Positions 10,905-22,388 are shown, counted from the stretch's first letter. The stretch is 64,000 nt of DNA from Fallopia convolvulus (GCA_964016875.1 OZ024737.1:37139683-37203682); one strand, 5' to 3'. Program-made: numbers and translations. The notes: a model not told the origin generated them from the letters alone.

Positions 10905-13215
10905 ATGCATGGCCTGGCCTTGCCTAAAAGAGAGTCCTTATCTTCTGAGATAAAGTCGTCGAGGAATACCTGCATACGCTACTCAAAACAACAAACTCTT
11001 CCAACAGGGACAGCTCCTGAGTTTGAGTGGAAGGATTACTGTCCTAGTCTTTTCAGGTTGCGCCCAAAACAACCAATTGCTATACTCCCTTTCTTCACTT
11101 CTAGTTTTCTAGGCAATTTACTAAAGACTTGCTTATTGAACCTGAGTTCATGATCTATCTTGTTTGTCAGAAATTTGCAAGAGCTTGGTAATATTGATTG
11201 TGATGACTACTTGCTTGGTGTTTGTTGCTATGAGACACTCATGGAGATTTTCCTAAGAGGGAAGAACAGTAGACCATTCTTTTTGCCAACGAATTCTCGC
11301 TTTGTGATTAAGGTCTTGCACAAATATGAAGTTAAGGTAACTATGCGAACTTGTGTATGATTCTTTAGTTCACCTTTTGATCATACACTAACTCTATACT
11401 ATTCTTATATATAGATACTCAAGGGTATGCTTCCGGACTACTTTTCTCATGTGTGCAGCAATCAAAAGACATTGCTTACGAGGTTTTATGGCCTTCATTC
11501 TGCGCGGCCTGTTTTTGGAGGACAAAAGGTACTACATATTTGTCTATTAACATCTTTAGTAATATTGATTGAAAGTTTGTGTGGGTTTTTCCTTGTGCAG
11601 ATCTACTTTGTGGTAATGGAGAACTTGTTGAAATCAGAATTTCATATAAACAAGCGGTATGATCTTAAAGGCACTTCGAAAGGCAGAACAAATAGCAAGA
11701 CTATCACTCATCAAAGGATAACAATGAAAGATTTGGAGTTTGATTTGTGTTTCTATGTTGATGCTTCAATTAGGAGTCAACTCTTAGAGTAAGTTCAGTT
11801 ATCATATTGGTTTTCTCCAATTAAGTTTATATGCAAACTAATAAAAGGTATTTGGACCACTTTGCAGGCAAATTAAGAATGATTGCAAGTTTCTTGAGGA
11901 GCAAAATGTAATGGATTACAGCCTTTTGCTTGGCATACACATCATACCACGTCGAGGTAGGTACAGAGCCATTGCCCCTGTGAGATTATGAGTTGGTCAT
12001 CTTTTCTAGCTCAAAAGCATAAGCTTTGAAAAATGTTAAATGGATTTCAATATCCAGTGTTACGCACTTGCAACTCTAAATAGTATTTGATGCGTTGGAA
12101 GTCTTTTGACAAGGTTGTGAAGCTATTTGAAGCACAAATCTTTACAAGTATTTAAGGACTAGAATGAAAACTGTGATAAACATGTAGAAATGCTTCAACT
12201 CTAATGAATGTAAGCTTTGTTAATCAGTTTAGTTTCATGGTAGATTTGTTCAATATGAGGCAATATATCAAGCAACATGGTGGATTGGGATTACATGGAT
12301 CGGCGAAATCTGGTAACACTGTTGACTTATATCCTTCTTGTTATGTGCCACACTGATCAGTATCACACATACCTCAGCTATTGCAAATCCAAGGCTCAAA
12401 CTTAAGCTAATAAAGAACTAACTCAATATTAATTATTATTATTATTAGAATACCATCAATTTGATTCAACTTATCTAGTATGTGCACACACATTTGATTT
12501 GCATTAGCATTTCATTTCAATATGGAAGAGCTTTTGAAACACCAGTTGAATCTTGATGCTTGTTTAATTATTATCTGGACTCATGTTCATCAGAAGAAGA
12601 CAGTTGCAGTAACACATTTGGAGAAATCACAGAAATCCCTCCAGAAATTCAGCATAAGAGAGATCCTACACTTGCCGACTTCTTTGATATTGCAGACAGG
12701 TTTAATTTCTTCTTCTCTAAACTTATTCATGTGCACTAAAAAACATATTGCAATGGATAATGCAATTTTATTTCACTAAATAGGCCAACAACAAGCCGAG
12801 CAAGCTCTACATCAGAAAGGTTGGTCTTTCTTCTTCCTACAACTCGATCCCAAGATCATCTAATTTCTTGTTGGTCACATTTGATCACATGACAATAATT
12901 TTGTCGAACAGGCCCGGATATAGGCTTGGTGCAAACTTGCCAGCGCGGGCAAGGAAGGGAGAATGCAGCACGCCAACACCAGGCAGTGGAGAGCGATCCC
13001 AAGAATCAAGGGAAGTGCTATTGTATTTTGGTATCATAGACTTCTTACAAGGCTACACCTTGAAGAAGAAGCTCGAGCATGCGTACAAGTCTCTTCAATT
13101 CGGCTCAAAACTAATCGCATCTGTGAATCCCAAGGTTTATTCTGCTCGGTTTCAAGAGTTCCTCGCGGGTGTGTTTCAAACAGAAGACGACGAGAATTTG
13201 TTACTCGAAGTGTGA
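10905..13215 (+). CDS. PIP5K: Phosphatidylinositol-4-phosphate 5-kinase, short MORN-less form, 8 exons
   Basis: Exons are 10905-11056, 11171-11336, 11415-11528, 11601-11788, 11868-11956, 12594-12699, 12784-12819 and 12912-13215, closing in frame at 384 aa. Diagnostic segments in order are FEWKDYCPSLFR (about residue 40-52), RFVIKVLHKYEVK, MLPDYFSHV, YDLKGTSKGRT, MDYSLLLGIH (about 222), LGANLPARA and GIIDFLQGYTLKKKLEHAYKSL, containing the metal-binding Asp (about 327) and the KKLEHAYKS activation loop. No N-terminal MORN repeats are visible. From family knowledge, the enzyme makes PtdIns(4,5)P2 at the plasma membrane; short forms resemble Arabidopsis PIP5K10/11. The segment between MDYSLLLG and the activation loop (exons 6-7) is low in conservation and least certain. 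The start codon lies just inside exon 1, so an upstream coding exon could have been missed. Confidence 0.82.
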
Positions 13216-13400
13216 TCTTATTTTTTCTGTGGCCATGTCCATGCACTTGTTAGAATCACAAAGAATTGCCTAATGAAAAGTTCATGTAAAAAGGGGGAGA
13301 AACAGTTTGATTTTGGTTTACTATATCATCTTCTTTTTGGCTTGTAACTTGTAAGTTGGGAGCAATCTAAATGTTTTGCTTTGAAGTTATTAGTAAGATG

Positions 13401-13419
13401 ATATATATAATTAAGCGTT
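13401..13419 (+). repeat. Target-site duplication, left copy (LINE fragment)
   Basis: ATATATATAATTAAGCGTT at 13401-13419 is repeated exactly at 14326-14344, flanking the truncated LINE. Confidence 0.9.
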
Positions 13420-14256
13420 CTCTCGTGCCCATTAACCGAGGAAACCATCAAATCCGTAAAACCCAAACTTAGCCGAATCCTCAACCAAATTTCCCATGGG
13501 GATAAAAAACCTCACCTTGTCCTGGATGAGATAAGGATGCGATTAACAAAAGAGGAAATGGAACTCCTCGCTAACACCTGGTGGTGCCTATGGTACTCTA
13601 GGAATAAAAGAACTTTCGACAACGATAACAACAATAACTTGAATAACGCCGCAAACATTTGTGAATTTATGCACAACCAAATTAAAAATTGGAAAAACGC
13701 GGAAGCCTCGGCCTCGGATAACCCACGTTCCGGAACGGCCAGTGGTGGGCCTAAGAGAAAGTCCACAAAATGGGCAAAACCTAGAAGGGATTTTACTAAA
13801 TTGAATTTTGATGGTGCAGTGAATGCGGATGGCGTGGCTTCTTACGGGTTCATTCTCAGGGACTCTTGCGGCTCCCCCATCCATTTTGACGGAGGATTGA
13901 TTGGTCATCAGTCCGTTCTGACCTCCGAGACCATCGCCTTACGCCAGGGACTACTCGAGGCCATTCGTCGTGGCATTTCCCGGATCCAGATTGAAGGCGA
14001 TAATTTGCAGCTGGTCAAGGCCGTTCTTGGTGACTGGCGCTGCCCGTGGGAGATTGAGTTGCTTCGTTCGGATATCCACTGCTTGTTGGCTCGCTTCACG
14101 GATTGGGGTATCGTTCACGTCAACCGTGAGTGCAATTCGGTGGCGGACTACATCGCTGGCTCGTTCCGACGCGTCTCCTCTATTCCACTTGCAGTTGACT
14201 CGGGTTTGCACACCCTCATCCGCCAGGATGCCCTTGGGCGATCACTAGCCTGTTAG
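13420..14256 (+). pseudogene. LINE ORF2 C-terminal fragment with intact RNase H domain
   Basis: The frame is open from the first base of the insertion to the stop at 14254-14256 (278 codons), without its own verified start; the first ATG is 13537. It holds the end of the reverse transcriptase tail (WWCLWYSRNK) and an RVT_3-type RNase H domain whose acidic residues are all present: NFDGA, SETIAL, EGDN and NSVADY. It ends with the LIRQDALGR motif also seen in the larger LINE of this window. It is a truncated copy and not a host gene, although a transcript reading through from PIP5K would contain it. Confidence 0.9.
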
Positions 14257-14283
14257 TGACCACCCAAACTCCTTTCCTTATCA

Positions 14284-14325
14284 AAAATAAAAAATAAAAA
14301 ATAAAAAATAAAAAATAAAAAAAAT
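14284..14325 (+). repeat. LINE 3' tail, (TAAAAA)n
   Basis: A TAAAAA-type simple repeat directly precedes the right target-site duplication. Confidence 0.85.
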
Positions 14326-14344
14326 ATATATATAATTAAGCGTT
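14326..14344 (+). repeat. Target-site duplication, right copy (LINE fragment)
   Basis: Exact copy of 13401-13419. Confidence 0.9.
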
Positions 14345-15560
14345 ACCTCACATATATATGTTAGACGTGTTGAACAAATTGAGATGTGTGTTTGTTGGTT
14401 AGAAATCTCATGTGTTCCCTAGGCACCAACAACATATCCAGCAGGATTTGATTTTTAGTGTATTATAACTTATAAGACCATGTTGTATTATTGGTAGTAG
14501 GCTTTAGTTTTTTATGTATAAAAAGCATCATTAGTTTTTTTCCTAAAACAATTTTGTTTAGCAATTTTGAAAGCAAAACTTCTTAATTGCAAAAAAAATA
14601 AGTATGAAATTTTGCTCTTTGAGGAAATTTGATTTTTTTTTGTTAGTTTTTTAAAGTGAAGAAACTATACTTATTACTCGATCAGCAAAGCCATTTGATA
14701 TCCATCATATATTGAGTTGGTAACTATTTAATACACTACTGTCTATATACTTGGCGTACAATGACTTTGTACAGTTGTACAGATATCAAAATAATTCAGG
14801 TATGTGTCATGAACTATTATTGTCCTCCAACCCATCTACAAATTAACTATCATTCGTATACACGAACTATCATTTGTTCACAACATCTCCCAAAAAGAAT
14901 AAAAAATCAAACAACCACTATCAAAATTCGAACAGAAACTAATACCGAAATTGTAGTTTTTCAAAAAGAATTTTTTTTTTAATAACGTTAAGTTCGCAAC
15001 TATTTTTCAATGTATTAATTTTACACTTCAACTTTCTTCTCCAATCTTGTAATGGAGGAGGCCTAACCCATAGTTAAAAAGGAAGAGATTAAGTCGTTTC
15101 TTTGTTCATGCGTCTCATCTACAATCATTTCATTTCCATATGGTTGATGACGATGTCCATTAGTTGTACTCAAAGTCCTCATCAAAATCCATAATATGTA
15201 CTCCTATTTACATTCGCCTTTTTAATTCAGTGACATATTGAACCTGAAATTTTCTCAAAGTAGACACAGAAAGTATCTTCTTTATACATTTTTTTGGTAG
15301 AAAAAAAGTATTTTAAAGAATTTGTAATTACAAGGGAAAGAATTTCAAAAATTAAAATATCCAAAAAAGTACAAAAAATTATTTTCAAAATTATGTTGGT
15401 TGGGGTAGGATTTTTCTAATGTGTACCCGATTTTCATACATTTGGTAAAATACAAAAAAAAAAAAAGATTGGTCGCTCCATAGCCATCCCTTTTATTTAA
15501 AAAAAAAAGTTTGTTTTTATTTCACTTAATTAATTGAAAAATCACAAGCAAGTCTTACTA
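14345..15560. other. AT-rich intergenic region
   Basis: I see no gene, RNA or clear element here. Several A or T runs occur (for example 14633-14641 and 15455-15467), without recognisable flanking duplications. Confidence 0.5.
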
Positions 15561-15622
15561 GCGTAACTCCAAGTCTCACAAACAAGTCTTCTAAATGTCA
15601 AACCCGACCCCTTGCCCCTCTA

Positions 15623-17791
15623 ATGGCGATAGCCAAACGAAACCCTCAAACCTCCAGATCCATCTCTCCCACCCTAATTTTTGCCATCTTTTGTCTAATT
15701 TCTGCTAAAATCTTTAATGGAAGCATGTTTATCACCAAGTTTGAGCCCTATTGGGGTGTTATTCAACCCGATTGGAAGAATTATGGGTGTGGTGTAAACC
15801 CTAAAAAGAGCAATCCGAGAATCCGATGGATGGCGTTCGAGAGGCCTTGTTCAAAGATGAAGTATCATCAGAGGCGGATAAAAATTGTTGGGAAATGGCG
15901 AAGACCGAAGCTGGTGAGAGGGGCTGCAGTCGCTCACCTCCGATCGCGCTTGAACTCTTGTGCAGGCGTGGATCAAAGGGAAAAGGCGGGATTCAAACAA
16001 GGCGGGTCGGGTACGCGGAAACCACGCAAGCAAGGTCAGGAAGAGGGAAAGAACGGGGACTGGTTCGTCCCTAGCCACAAGTACTCTTTCAGTGGTGAAA
16101 CTCACACTATCCATTGGAGATCCAGGTGCTTTCAGTCCCTCCCTCCTTTCCTGAATCAAAAATTTCATGATTATTCAGGGATATGCTTGTCTTATGACCA
16201 TAATTTGATAACCTGGGGTTTTCTGATCCGAGCCTCTCTTCCTGATTACTTGCCAAAATTTTGCTTATCATATTTCCTTTTTAATCACTATTTGGATCTC
16301 TGTGGTTTTCTGTTTGTGTTGTGTCATATAAAGAAAACTTATGTTGAACACCCCATTGTAATCGAACCCTTTGAACGATTTGTACCCGAACCCACTAAGG
16401 TTGAGGAGACCATTAATGGTGGTGTTCTTATGAACAATAGGCCTACTATGGTTGAGGAAACCACGAATAGTAGTGCCAGTAAAGAAAAAGGTGGAGATGG
16501 TTTGTTTGGAACCAAGAAAGACATAGATAAAGAAAAAATGAAAACAAAGCAGAAGCTTGTGATTTTAAAATTAGGTGGTCACCACATTATCAGATGTAAT
16601 CCCTGGATGAATGTTATATTTGCAAGCATTGGCATGAATGTATTAGTATATGTGAAGTACAATCTGATGATTCTAGTTTATTACAACAACTCGATAACTA
16701 ATACTACCCATAACCAACCAATTAACAATAATCTTGCTGAGTTCTGCTGGAGAATTTTTATTTTCAGTAAAGTTAGCTATATGATATTCTGGATTCTAGC
16801 TGTGTTAATAAGGAATTGGAAAATTAATATTAGAGAAAAATGCAGACTAAATGATGATCCAGAAAGTGGTGATGAAATTGATGGCCTTAGAGCTATAAAA
16901 TCTGAAACTATTGTACATCAAAGGGTTTTTAAATCATGCTACTTGAACCATTGGAATAACATTAAAAACATGATAAACAAATCTAGGAAAATCAGAGAAT
17001 CTGGAAGACGGAACAATTGGTGGAAATACAAGGTTGCGAGTAGTCTCGTGATTATGAATAAAAGAAGGAAGCCTAGATTAGATAAGTTATATAAGTCTCT
17101 TATCTCTATTAGAAATCTAGACTATAAGTATAATTTAATGTTCACTGCTGGCTCTCTTGATATAGGAACCCCATGGATGAAGCAATACTCAGGAGAAACT
17201 AATGATCTGAAGGCTAGGGAACCATTGAATACAGGAAAGAGTGATTGGTGTTATATTTTTGCCTATGTGAATATAGTAAAGGATGATTATCCTCTGGTTT
17301 TTAAGATTGAATTAGTTATAAAGCAAAAAGCCTGTAATAGACTCCAAGACATTAAACAGGTTGATGACAGAGGTGAAGAAAGAGAAATGAATGAATCAGA
17401 GAGAAGTCATGTGCAAATTACCAAATTTTTTGTAAATTATAACTATGCAGAAATAGTAGTTGTTAATTATCGTTGCAATTTGATTATTAAAGTAAGATGC
17501 TTTAGGTATAGATTAAATAAGATAAGGTGGCATGTTCTGGTAAGCCATTTAATTCAAAGATTAAGAGGAAAGTTAAATGTAAAAGAAGAACAAACAGTTG
17601 TAAAATCAAGACCTTTACCTCTGTATGTAAACTATGAATGGGAAGATGTTATTGGTAGGACAAGATTAACCTTTGTAAAGAAAGATAAGAAATACAAGAA
17701 ACAAGTTGATAAGTTATCATATTATGAAATTATTGGAACAGGTTGGGGTTCTTTTGTTTATCCCAACCTCTCAAAGAATAAGTTATTATGA
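15623..17791 (+). CDS. LINE ORF1, 722 aa, unrecognised protein
   Basis: This long uninterrupted frame encodes a basic, Asn/Lys/Ile-rich protein directly upstream of LINE ORF2. By position it should be the RNA-binding ORF1 protein, but I see neither the DUF4283 domain nor an intact CCHC zinc knuckle that plant L1 ORF1 proteins usually carry. The only hint is RCFRY...WHVLV near residue 624, which lacks the second Cys and the Gly of a knuckle. The N-terminal 230 residues or so (to about 16330) look unlike the rest and could be leader sequence read fortuitously. The stop TGA overlaps the ORF2 ATG as ATGA (17788-17791). ORF1 is intact although ORF2 has stops. Confidence 0.6.
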   Translation: MAIAKRNPQTSRSISPTLIFAIFCLISAKIFNGSMFITKFEPYWGVIQPDWKNYGCGVNPKKSNPRIRWMAFERPCSKMKYHQRRIKIVGKWRRPKLVRGAAVAHLRSRLNSCAGVDQREKAGFKQGGSGTRKPRKQGQEEGKNGDWFVPSHKYSFSGETHTIHWRSRCFQSLPPFLNQKFHDYSGICLSYDHNLITWGFLIRASLPDYLPKFCLSYFLFNHYLDLCGFLFVLCHIKKTYVEHPIVIEPFERFVPEPTKVEETINGGVLMNNRPTMVEETTNSSASKEKGGDGLFGTKKDIDKEKMKTKQKLVILKLGGHHIIRCNPWMNVIFASIGMNVLVYVKYNLMILVYYNNSITNTTHNQPINNNLAEFCWRIFIFSKVSYMIFWILAVLIRNWKINIREKCRLNDDPESGDEIDGLRAIKSETIVHQRVFKSCYLNHWNNIKNMINKSRKIRESGRRNNWWKYKVASSLVIMNKRRKPRLDKLYKSLISIRNLDYKYNLMFTAGSLDIGTPWMKQYSGETNDLKAREPLNTGKSDWCYIFAYVNIVKDDYPLVFKIELVIKQKACNRLQDIKQVDDRGEEREMNESERSHVQITKFFVNYNYAEIVVVNYRCNLIIKVRCFRYRLNKIRWHVLVSHLIQRLRGKLNVKEEQTVVKSRPLPLYVNYEWEDVIGRTRLTFVKKDKKYKKQVDKLSYYEIIGTGWGSFVYPNLSKNKLL

Positions 17792-20700
17792 AAGTAAGCC
17801 TTTGGAACTGTAGGGGTATAGGACGGAAGTCATTCTGGCCAGAAGTAGATTCTTACTGTAAAATAGAAGGTATTCAAATAATGGCTTTAGTAGAAACAAA
17901 AACAGACCAAACTCCGTCTGACCAAGTATGGAGACGGGCAGGGTTTGATAATATTGTATGGTCTCCGGCTAATGGTAGAGCAGGGGGTGTTTGTGTCCTA
18001 TGGAAGGAACATCAATTTATCAATGAACGAGTTGAACTAATCATCCAAGAACCTCGATATGTGGCTCTAAAGTATACGAACCTTGTAACAAAATATATGT
18101 TAGTAATCTTCTTTGTATATGCTCCCCCCCAAGAAAAGGATAAGGATAAATTCTGGAACCAATTAACTCAGACTATTCATCAAACTCATCTCCCGACTAT
18201 TATTATGGGAGATCTTAATGAAATCTTAGACCCTAGTGAAAAGAAAGGTGGCGCCCAACCAGACCCAAACAGATTCGAAAGACTACAGAATTTTAAGGAT
18301 AGATGTAATCTCTTTGACATTCCGGTTATTGGAAGCATATTTACATGGAGGAAAAATAAAACAGAGGTTGACAATACTTATGAAAAATTAGATCGAACCC
18401 TAGTTTGCTCACAAATCCTCCAATGGTTCCCTGACATAGCAACAAAATACTATGCGTTCTCTTCTTCAGATCATAGTAAAATAGCGATTGATTTAAATAA
18501 TGGAGCAATTAACAAAGCACAACCTTTTAAATTTGAAAACATGTGGATGAAGAGGAAAGATTTCAGAAATATAGTTAAACAAGCTTGGAGACTCTCGGTT
18601 GATGGATCCAACATGTTCAAGTTGGTTAAGAAAACTCAATTACTAAAAGCACATGCAAAGCAATGGAACAAAAGAACGTTTGGAAACACTTTCGAGCAAA
18701 TAAAGATGATTGAAAAAGAACTAATAGAATTACAACAAAAAATTCTTCTCTCTCCAGAGGATAGCATCATCAAAAAACAACTAAGACTGATCAACAAAAA
18801 AGAAAGTATACTTAACTTTCATAAAACATATTGGCGACAACGAGCAAAGACAAAACATATAAAACTAACAGACTCTAATACAGGATATTTCCATAAAGTT
18901 GCGAGCGGTAGAAGAAATAGGAAAATAATCAAGGAGATTACATCGACAGAAGGAACTCAAATTATAGGAGAAGAAAATATTAGAGAGGAAATAAGGAAGG
19001 AATTCAAAGCTAGATATAAAAAAGAACAAACTAACCATGAAACATTTAGGCAATATTCAGACTTAATTACGAAAGAGATAACGGATGAAGACAACATGGA
19101 ACTAACTAGACCAGTGACAAATGAAGAAATAAGAAATGCTTTAATGCAAATTAACTCTGAAAAATCACCAGGTCCTGATGGTATGTCAGCAGGATTCTAT
19201 AAAAAATACTGGGACATTGTCGGGCCAAGTGTTATCAAAGCAGTTAAGAGCTTTTTTCATTCAGGCGAAATCCTCAAACAAATTAACCACACCTTCATAA
19301 CTCTAATAGCAAAAAGAGAGAACCCAACTACCACTAACCATTACAGACCGATTAGCTTATGTACAACTATCTGTAAATTGATTGCCAAAATTATTACAGA
19401 AAGACTTAGAAAGGTGATGCCAAAACTGACTCATCCCCTTCAGGGTGCTTTTGTAGCTAAAAGATCAATCCAGGATAATGTGTTAATTGCCCACGAAATT
19501 TTCCATTTTTTCAAAAATAAGAAAGGAAAAGATGGGTGGGTGGCAATAAAGTTAGACATGGAAAAGGCTTATGACAGATTAGACTGGGACTTTACATTCC
19601 AAATTCTAAATAAATTCGGATTAGATAATAAAATGATAGGATGGATTAAAGAATGTGTACAAACGGTCTCATTTTCAGTCCTAGTTAATAATAGCCCCAC
19701 TGACCTATTCTTCCCTGAAAGGGGGCTGAGGCAGGGAGACCCTCTTTCCCCATTCCTTTTTATTCTAGCTACCGAAATCTTGGCTAGAAAGCTCCAAGAG
19801 ACGAGCAACATAGATAAGAATATGATTGGATTTCCACTAACCCGCTCAGGAAGTAAAATTCCTTTTCTAGCCTTTGCAGACGATATTATCATTTTCTCCC
19901 GAGCAAATCATGCAGCATGTCTCAAAACAAAAAAGATTATTGAGGAATATTGTGCTATTTCAAGACAAAGAGTAAACTACCATAAATCAGCTTTCCAAAC
20001 ATCACGAAATGTGGATAATGCACAAAAGAATAGGATCCAACAAACCCTTGGAATTTCAGGAATGATTGATTTGGAATCATATCTTGGATGCCCAATCATT
20101 AATGGAAGAGTTAATCGAGCTACATTTCAAGACACGGTAAGGAAAACTAGAACACAATTAGCTAAATGGAAAGCTAATACTCTATCTCAAGAAGGGCGAA
20201 CAGTTCTTATAAGAGCCAATTTAGCTACGAAACCAAATTATATTATGCAAAGCTTCATGCTACCCTCAAATGTACACAAGGAATTGAACCAAATCAACAG
20301 AACTTTCTTTTGGAATAAAGACATCAATCATAAACCTCTTATTGGGTGGGACAAAATCTATAAACCCAAGTTGTATGGAGGTCTAGGAATTAGAAAGACT
20401 GAACATGTAAACCAAGCAATGCAAATGAAGCTGCTTTGGAAATTACTTGCTGAACCAGATAACATATGAGTCAAGCTAATGAATGAGAAATATCTCAAAG
20501 GTACATCAATCCTTTCCTATAAAAAACAGACAAACACATCCTGGCAATGGTCAAAACTAATGAATCTCAGAGAAGAATTCTTTAAAGGACTTATTTGGCA
20601 AGTTGGGGATGGAAGAACTATAAGGTTTTGGAAGGACAAATGGCTCTTCTCAGAGTCACTAGAAAAATTTGCATTAACTGCAGAGTCAGTGAACGATTCT

Positions 20701-21921
20701 ACCCTTGTTGAGGAATTTATTACCAATGATAGAAAATGGAGGCAAGATGTTCTAAGACACATTCTTCCAAGCCATATTGTAAATCAGATTGTTGAAATCC
20801 CAATACCAGAGAATTGGATTCAAGATCGACTATATTGGGCCCCTAGCAAAAATGGATGGTTCTCGACGGCGTCTGCAACAGAACTGATTTCGGGAGTGCA
20901 ACAGCAAACCCCACATTTTAATAATTGGATATGGAAATTAGATATATATCCTAAAGTTAAAAATTTTCTATGGAAAGTTGTTCAAAATGGGCTCCCTACG
21001 AAAGCAAGACTATATGAGAAAGGGGTTGCTACCCCTCCAGGATGTCTAATGTGCAACTGTACATATGAGGACATAGGACACTTGCTAATAGAATGCCCAC
21101 ACACGAAGAAATTAGTGAAGCGAATCAACTTTAAAACAGAAGATATAATCAAAAACTGGGATGTAAGAAATAAATCTGCCGGAGCAATCCTAAACGATTT
21201 AATCAAAGTAATGGATAAAAATGAATTCACAGAACTAGCTGTTTGCTGGTGGTGTGCTTGGCATCAAAGAAACAAGTTAGTTTTCCAACAAACCCCTAAT
21301 GACTTCATTCTAAACTTAGAACAATATACAAAAAATCAAATTACTCAATGGAATAAGTCAAAAAAATGGATAGAAGATGAAGAAAAACAAGAACAGCAAA
21401 CAAGAATTACACAAGTGAAAAGGAAAAGAAAAAGAGAGACATGGAGCAAACCGCCAAGTAACCATATGAAATTAAATTTTGATGGCTCTAAACTCAATTC
21501 TAGTCTAGCAACCTCAGGATTTGTAATCAGAAATCACAAAGCAGAAGTGGTTAGTTTAGGAGTAAATACGTAAGGATCTATCTCAGTGTTAAAAGCAGAA
21601 ACACTTGCACTTAGGGAAGGAATTAAGGAAGCTCGGAGATTAGGTATAGAAAATCTTGAGATTGAAGGTGACAATCTCATTGTCATTAAGGCCATTAATA
21701 ATAATGGAGGATGCCCATGGGAAATTGAAATATTAATAGCAGATATTTTGATATCCTTACAACAGTTCGTATCTGTCTCAGTCCGTCATGTAGGTAGGGA
21801 ATGCAACGCTGTGGCCGATAAAATCTCCAAGCTGGGCCACAACATCCCTATCAGACTCCTGTTGGATAATCTAGAGCTGTTAGCTCTTATCCGGAAGGAT
21901 GCTCTAGGACGCCCCCCGTAG
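17788..21921 (+). pseudogene. LINE ORF2: endonuclease, reverse transcriptase, RNase H; two nonsense codons
   Basis: One frame of 1378 codons runs from ATG 17788 to TAG 21919-21921, broken by TGA at 20467-20469 and TAA at 21571-21573. In order: an AP-type endonuclease (LWNCRGIG, VETK, MGDLNEI, SSSDHSKI), a reverse transcriptase (SPGPDGMSAGFYK, YRPISLC, GLRQGDPLSPFLF, FADD at 19873-19884), a zf-RVT region with Cys/His residues (CLMCNCTYEDIGHLLIECPH), and RNase H (NFDGS, LKAETLALREG, EGDN, NAVADKI). Both stops can be explained by one C-to-T or G-to-A transition each, the usual decay of methylated elements. The second stop falls within the RNase H domain. Confidence 0.92.
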
Positions 21922-21936
21922 GAGGTCTCCTAATCC

Positions 21937-21992
21937 TTAAAATCGTTCTCCTTTTGGATGGGTAGGAGAAATTTTAAAATCGTTCTCCTTTT
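21937..21992 (+). repeat. 19-bp direct repeat in LINE 3' UTR
   Basis: TTAAAATCGTTCTCCTTTT occurs at 21937-21955 and 21974-21992, separated by 18 bp, in the short 3' UTR where reverse transcriptase would bind its template. Confidence 0.85.
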
Positions 21993-22024
21993 CTTTATTA
22001 CAAAACAAACAAGATTTCTTACTA

Positions 22025-22388
22025 TCTATCGAGAAATCATAGTTTTGGGCATGAACCGAACTATTTTAAAAATTCTGGGTATCATCTAATATAATTTCCT
22101 ATTAAAAATATTTACTGGAAAACAAAACCATTAATTGAAGGTACCAAATGAAATTCTTCAAGTAAAAAGCAAGAAACATATCACTCACTTCTATGATACG
22201 AAGGTACCAAATGTTGAAGTAGTATTAAGTATTCCAACCATCCAAAATTTGTAGCATGTACGAGAAACTCGTCATTTTGGAGTTTTCAAAAACATCCGGC
22301 CTCCTAGCTAGTAAACAGAATCCGGAATTTTGTGGACCAGACCAGAGGATCTGCTCGGTAAAAATGCATTGTTAAGCCAAACCGCACC
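22025..22388. other. Spacer between LINE and copia element
   Basis: No gene or element is recognised. The two TGGT-poor AT-rich segments contain the short repeat GGTACCAAATG (about 22140 and 22203). The copia element inserted at its right end. Confidence 0.4.

Larger units (their letters stand above)
13420..14325 (+). mobile_element. 5'-truncated LINE insertion
   Basis: About 0.9 kb of the 3' end of a plant L1-type LINE sits between perfect 19-bp duplications, 204 bp behind the PIP5K stop, probably within or close to its 3' UTR. The 3' end is a (TAAAAA)n-type tail (14284-14325), following CTTATC. Truncation at the 5' end, a 3' simple-repeat tail and a long duplication are the standard marks of target-primed reverse transcription. 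The perfect duplication suggests a fairly recent insertion. Confidence 0.92.
15561..22016 (+). mobile_element. Near full-length L1-type LINE with two ORFs
   Basis: A two-ORF non-LTR element: ORF1 (15623-17791), then ORF2 (17788-21921) with endonuclease, reverse transcriptase and RNase H. The 3' UTR is about 95 bp. Its end, CTCCTTTTCTTTATTACAAAAC, resembles the 3' end of the truncated LINE at 14270-14290. The outer borders are tentative: TCTTACTA occurs at 15553-15560 and at 22017-22024, a possible 8-bp target duplication, which would leave a 62-bp 5' UTR. No long poly(A) tail is present. Two in-frame stops in ORF2 show the copy is dead. Confidence 0.85.
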
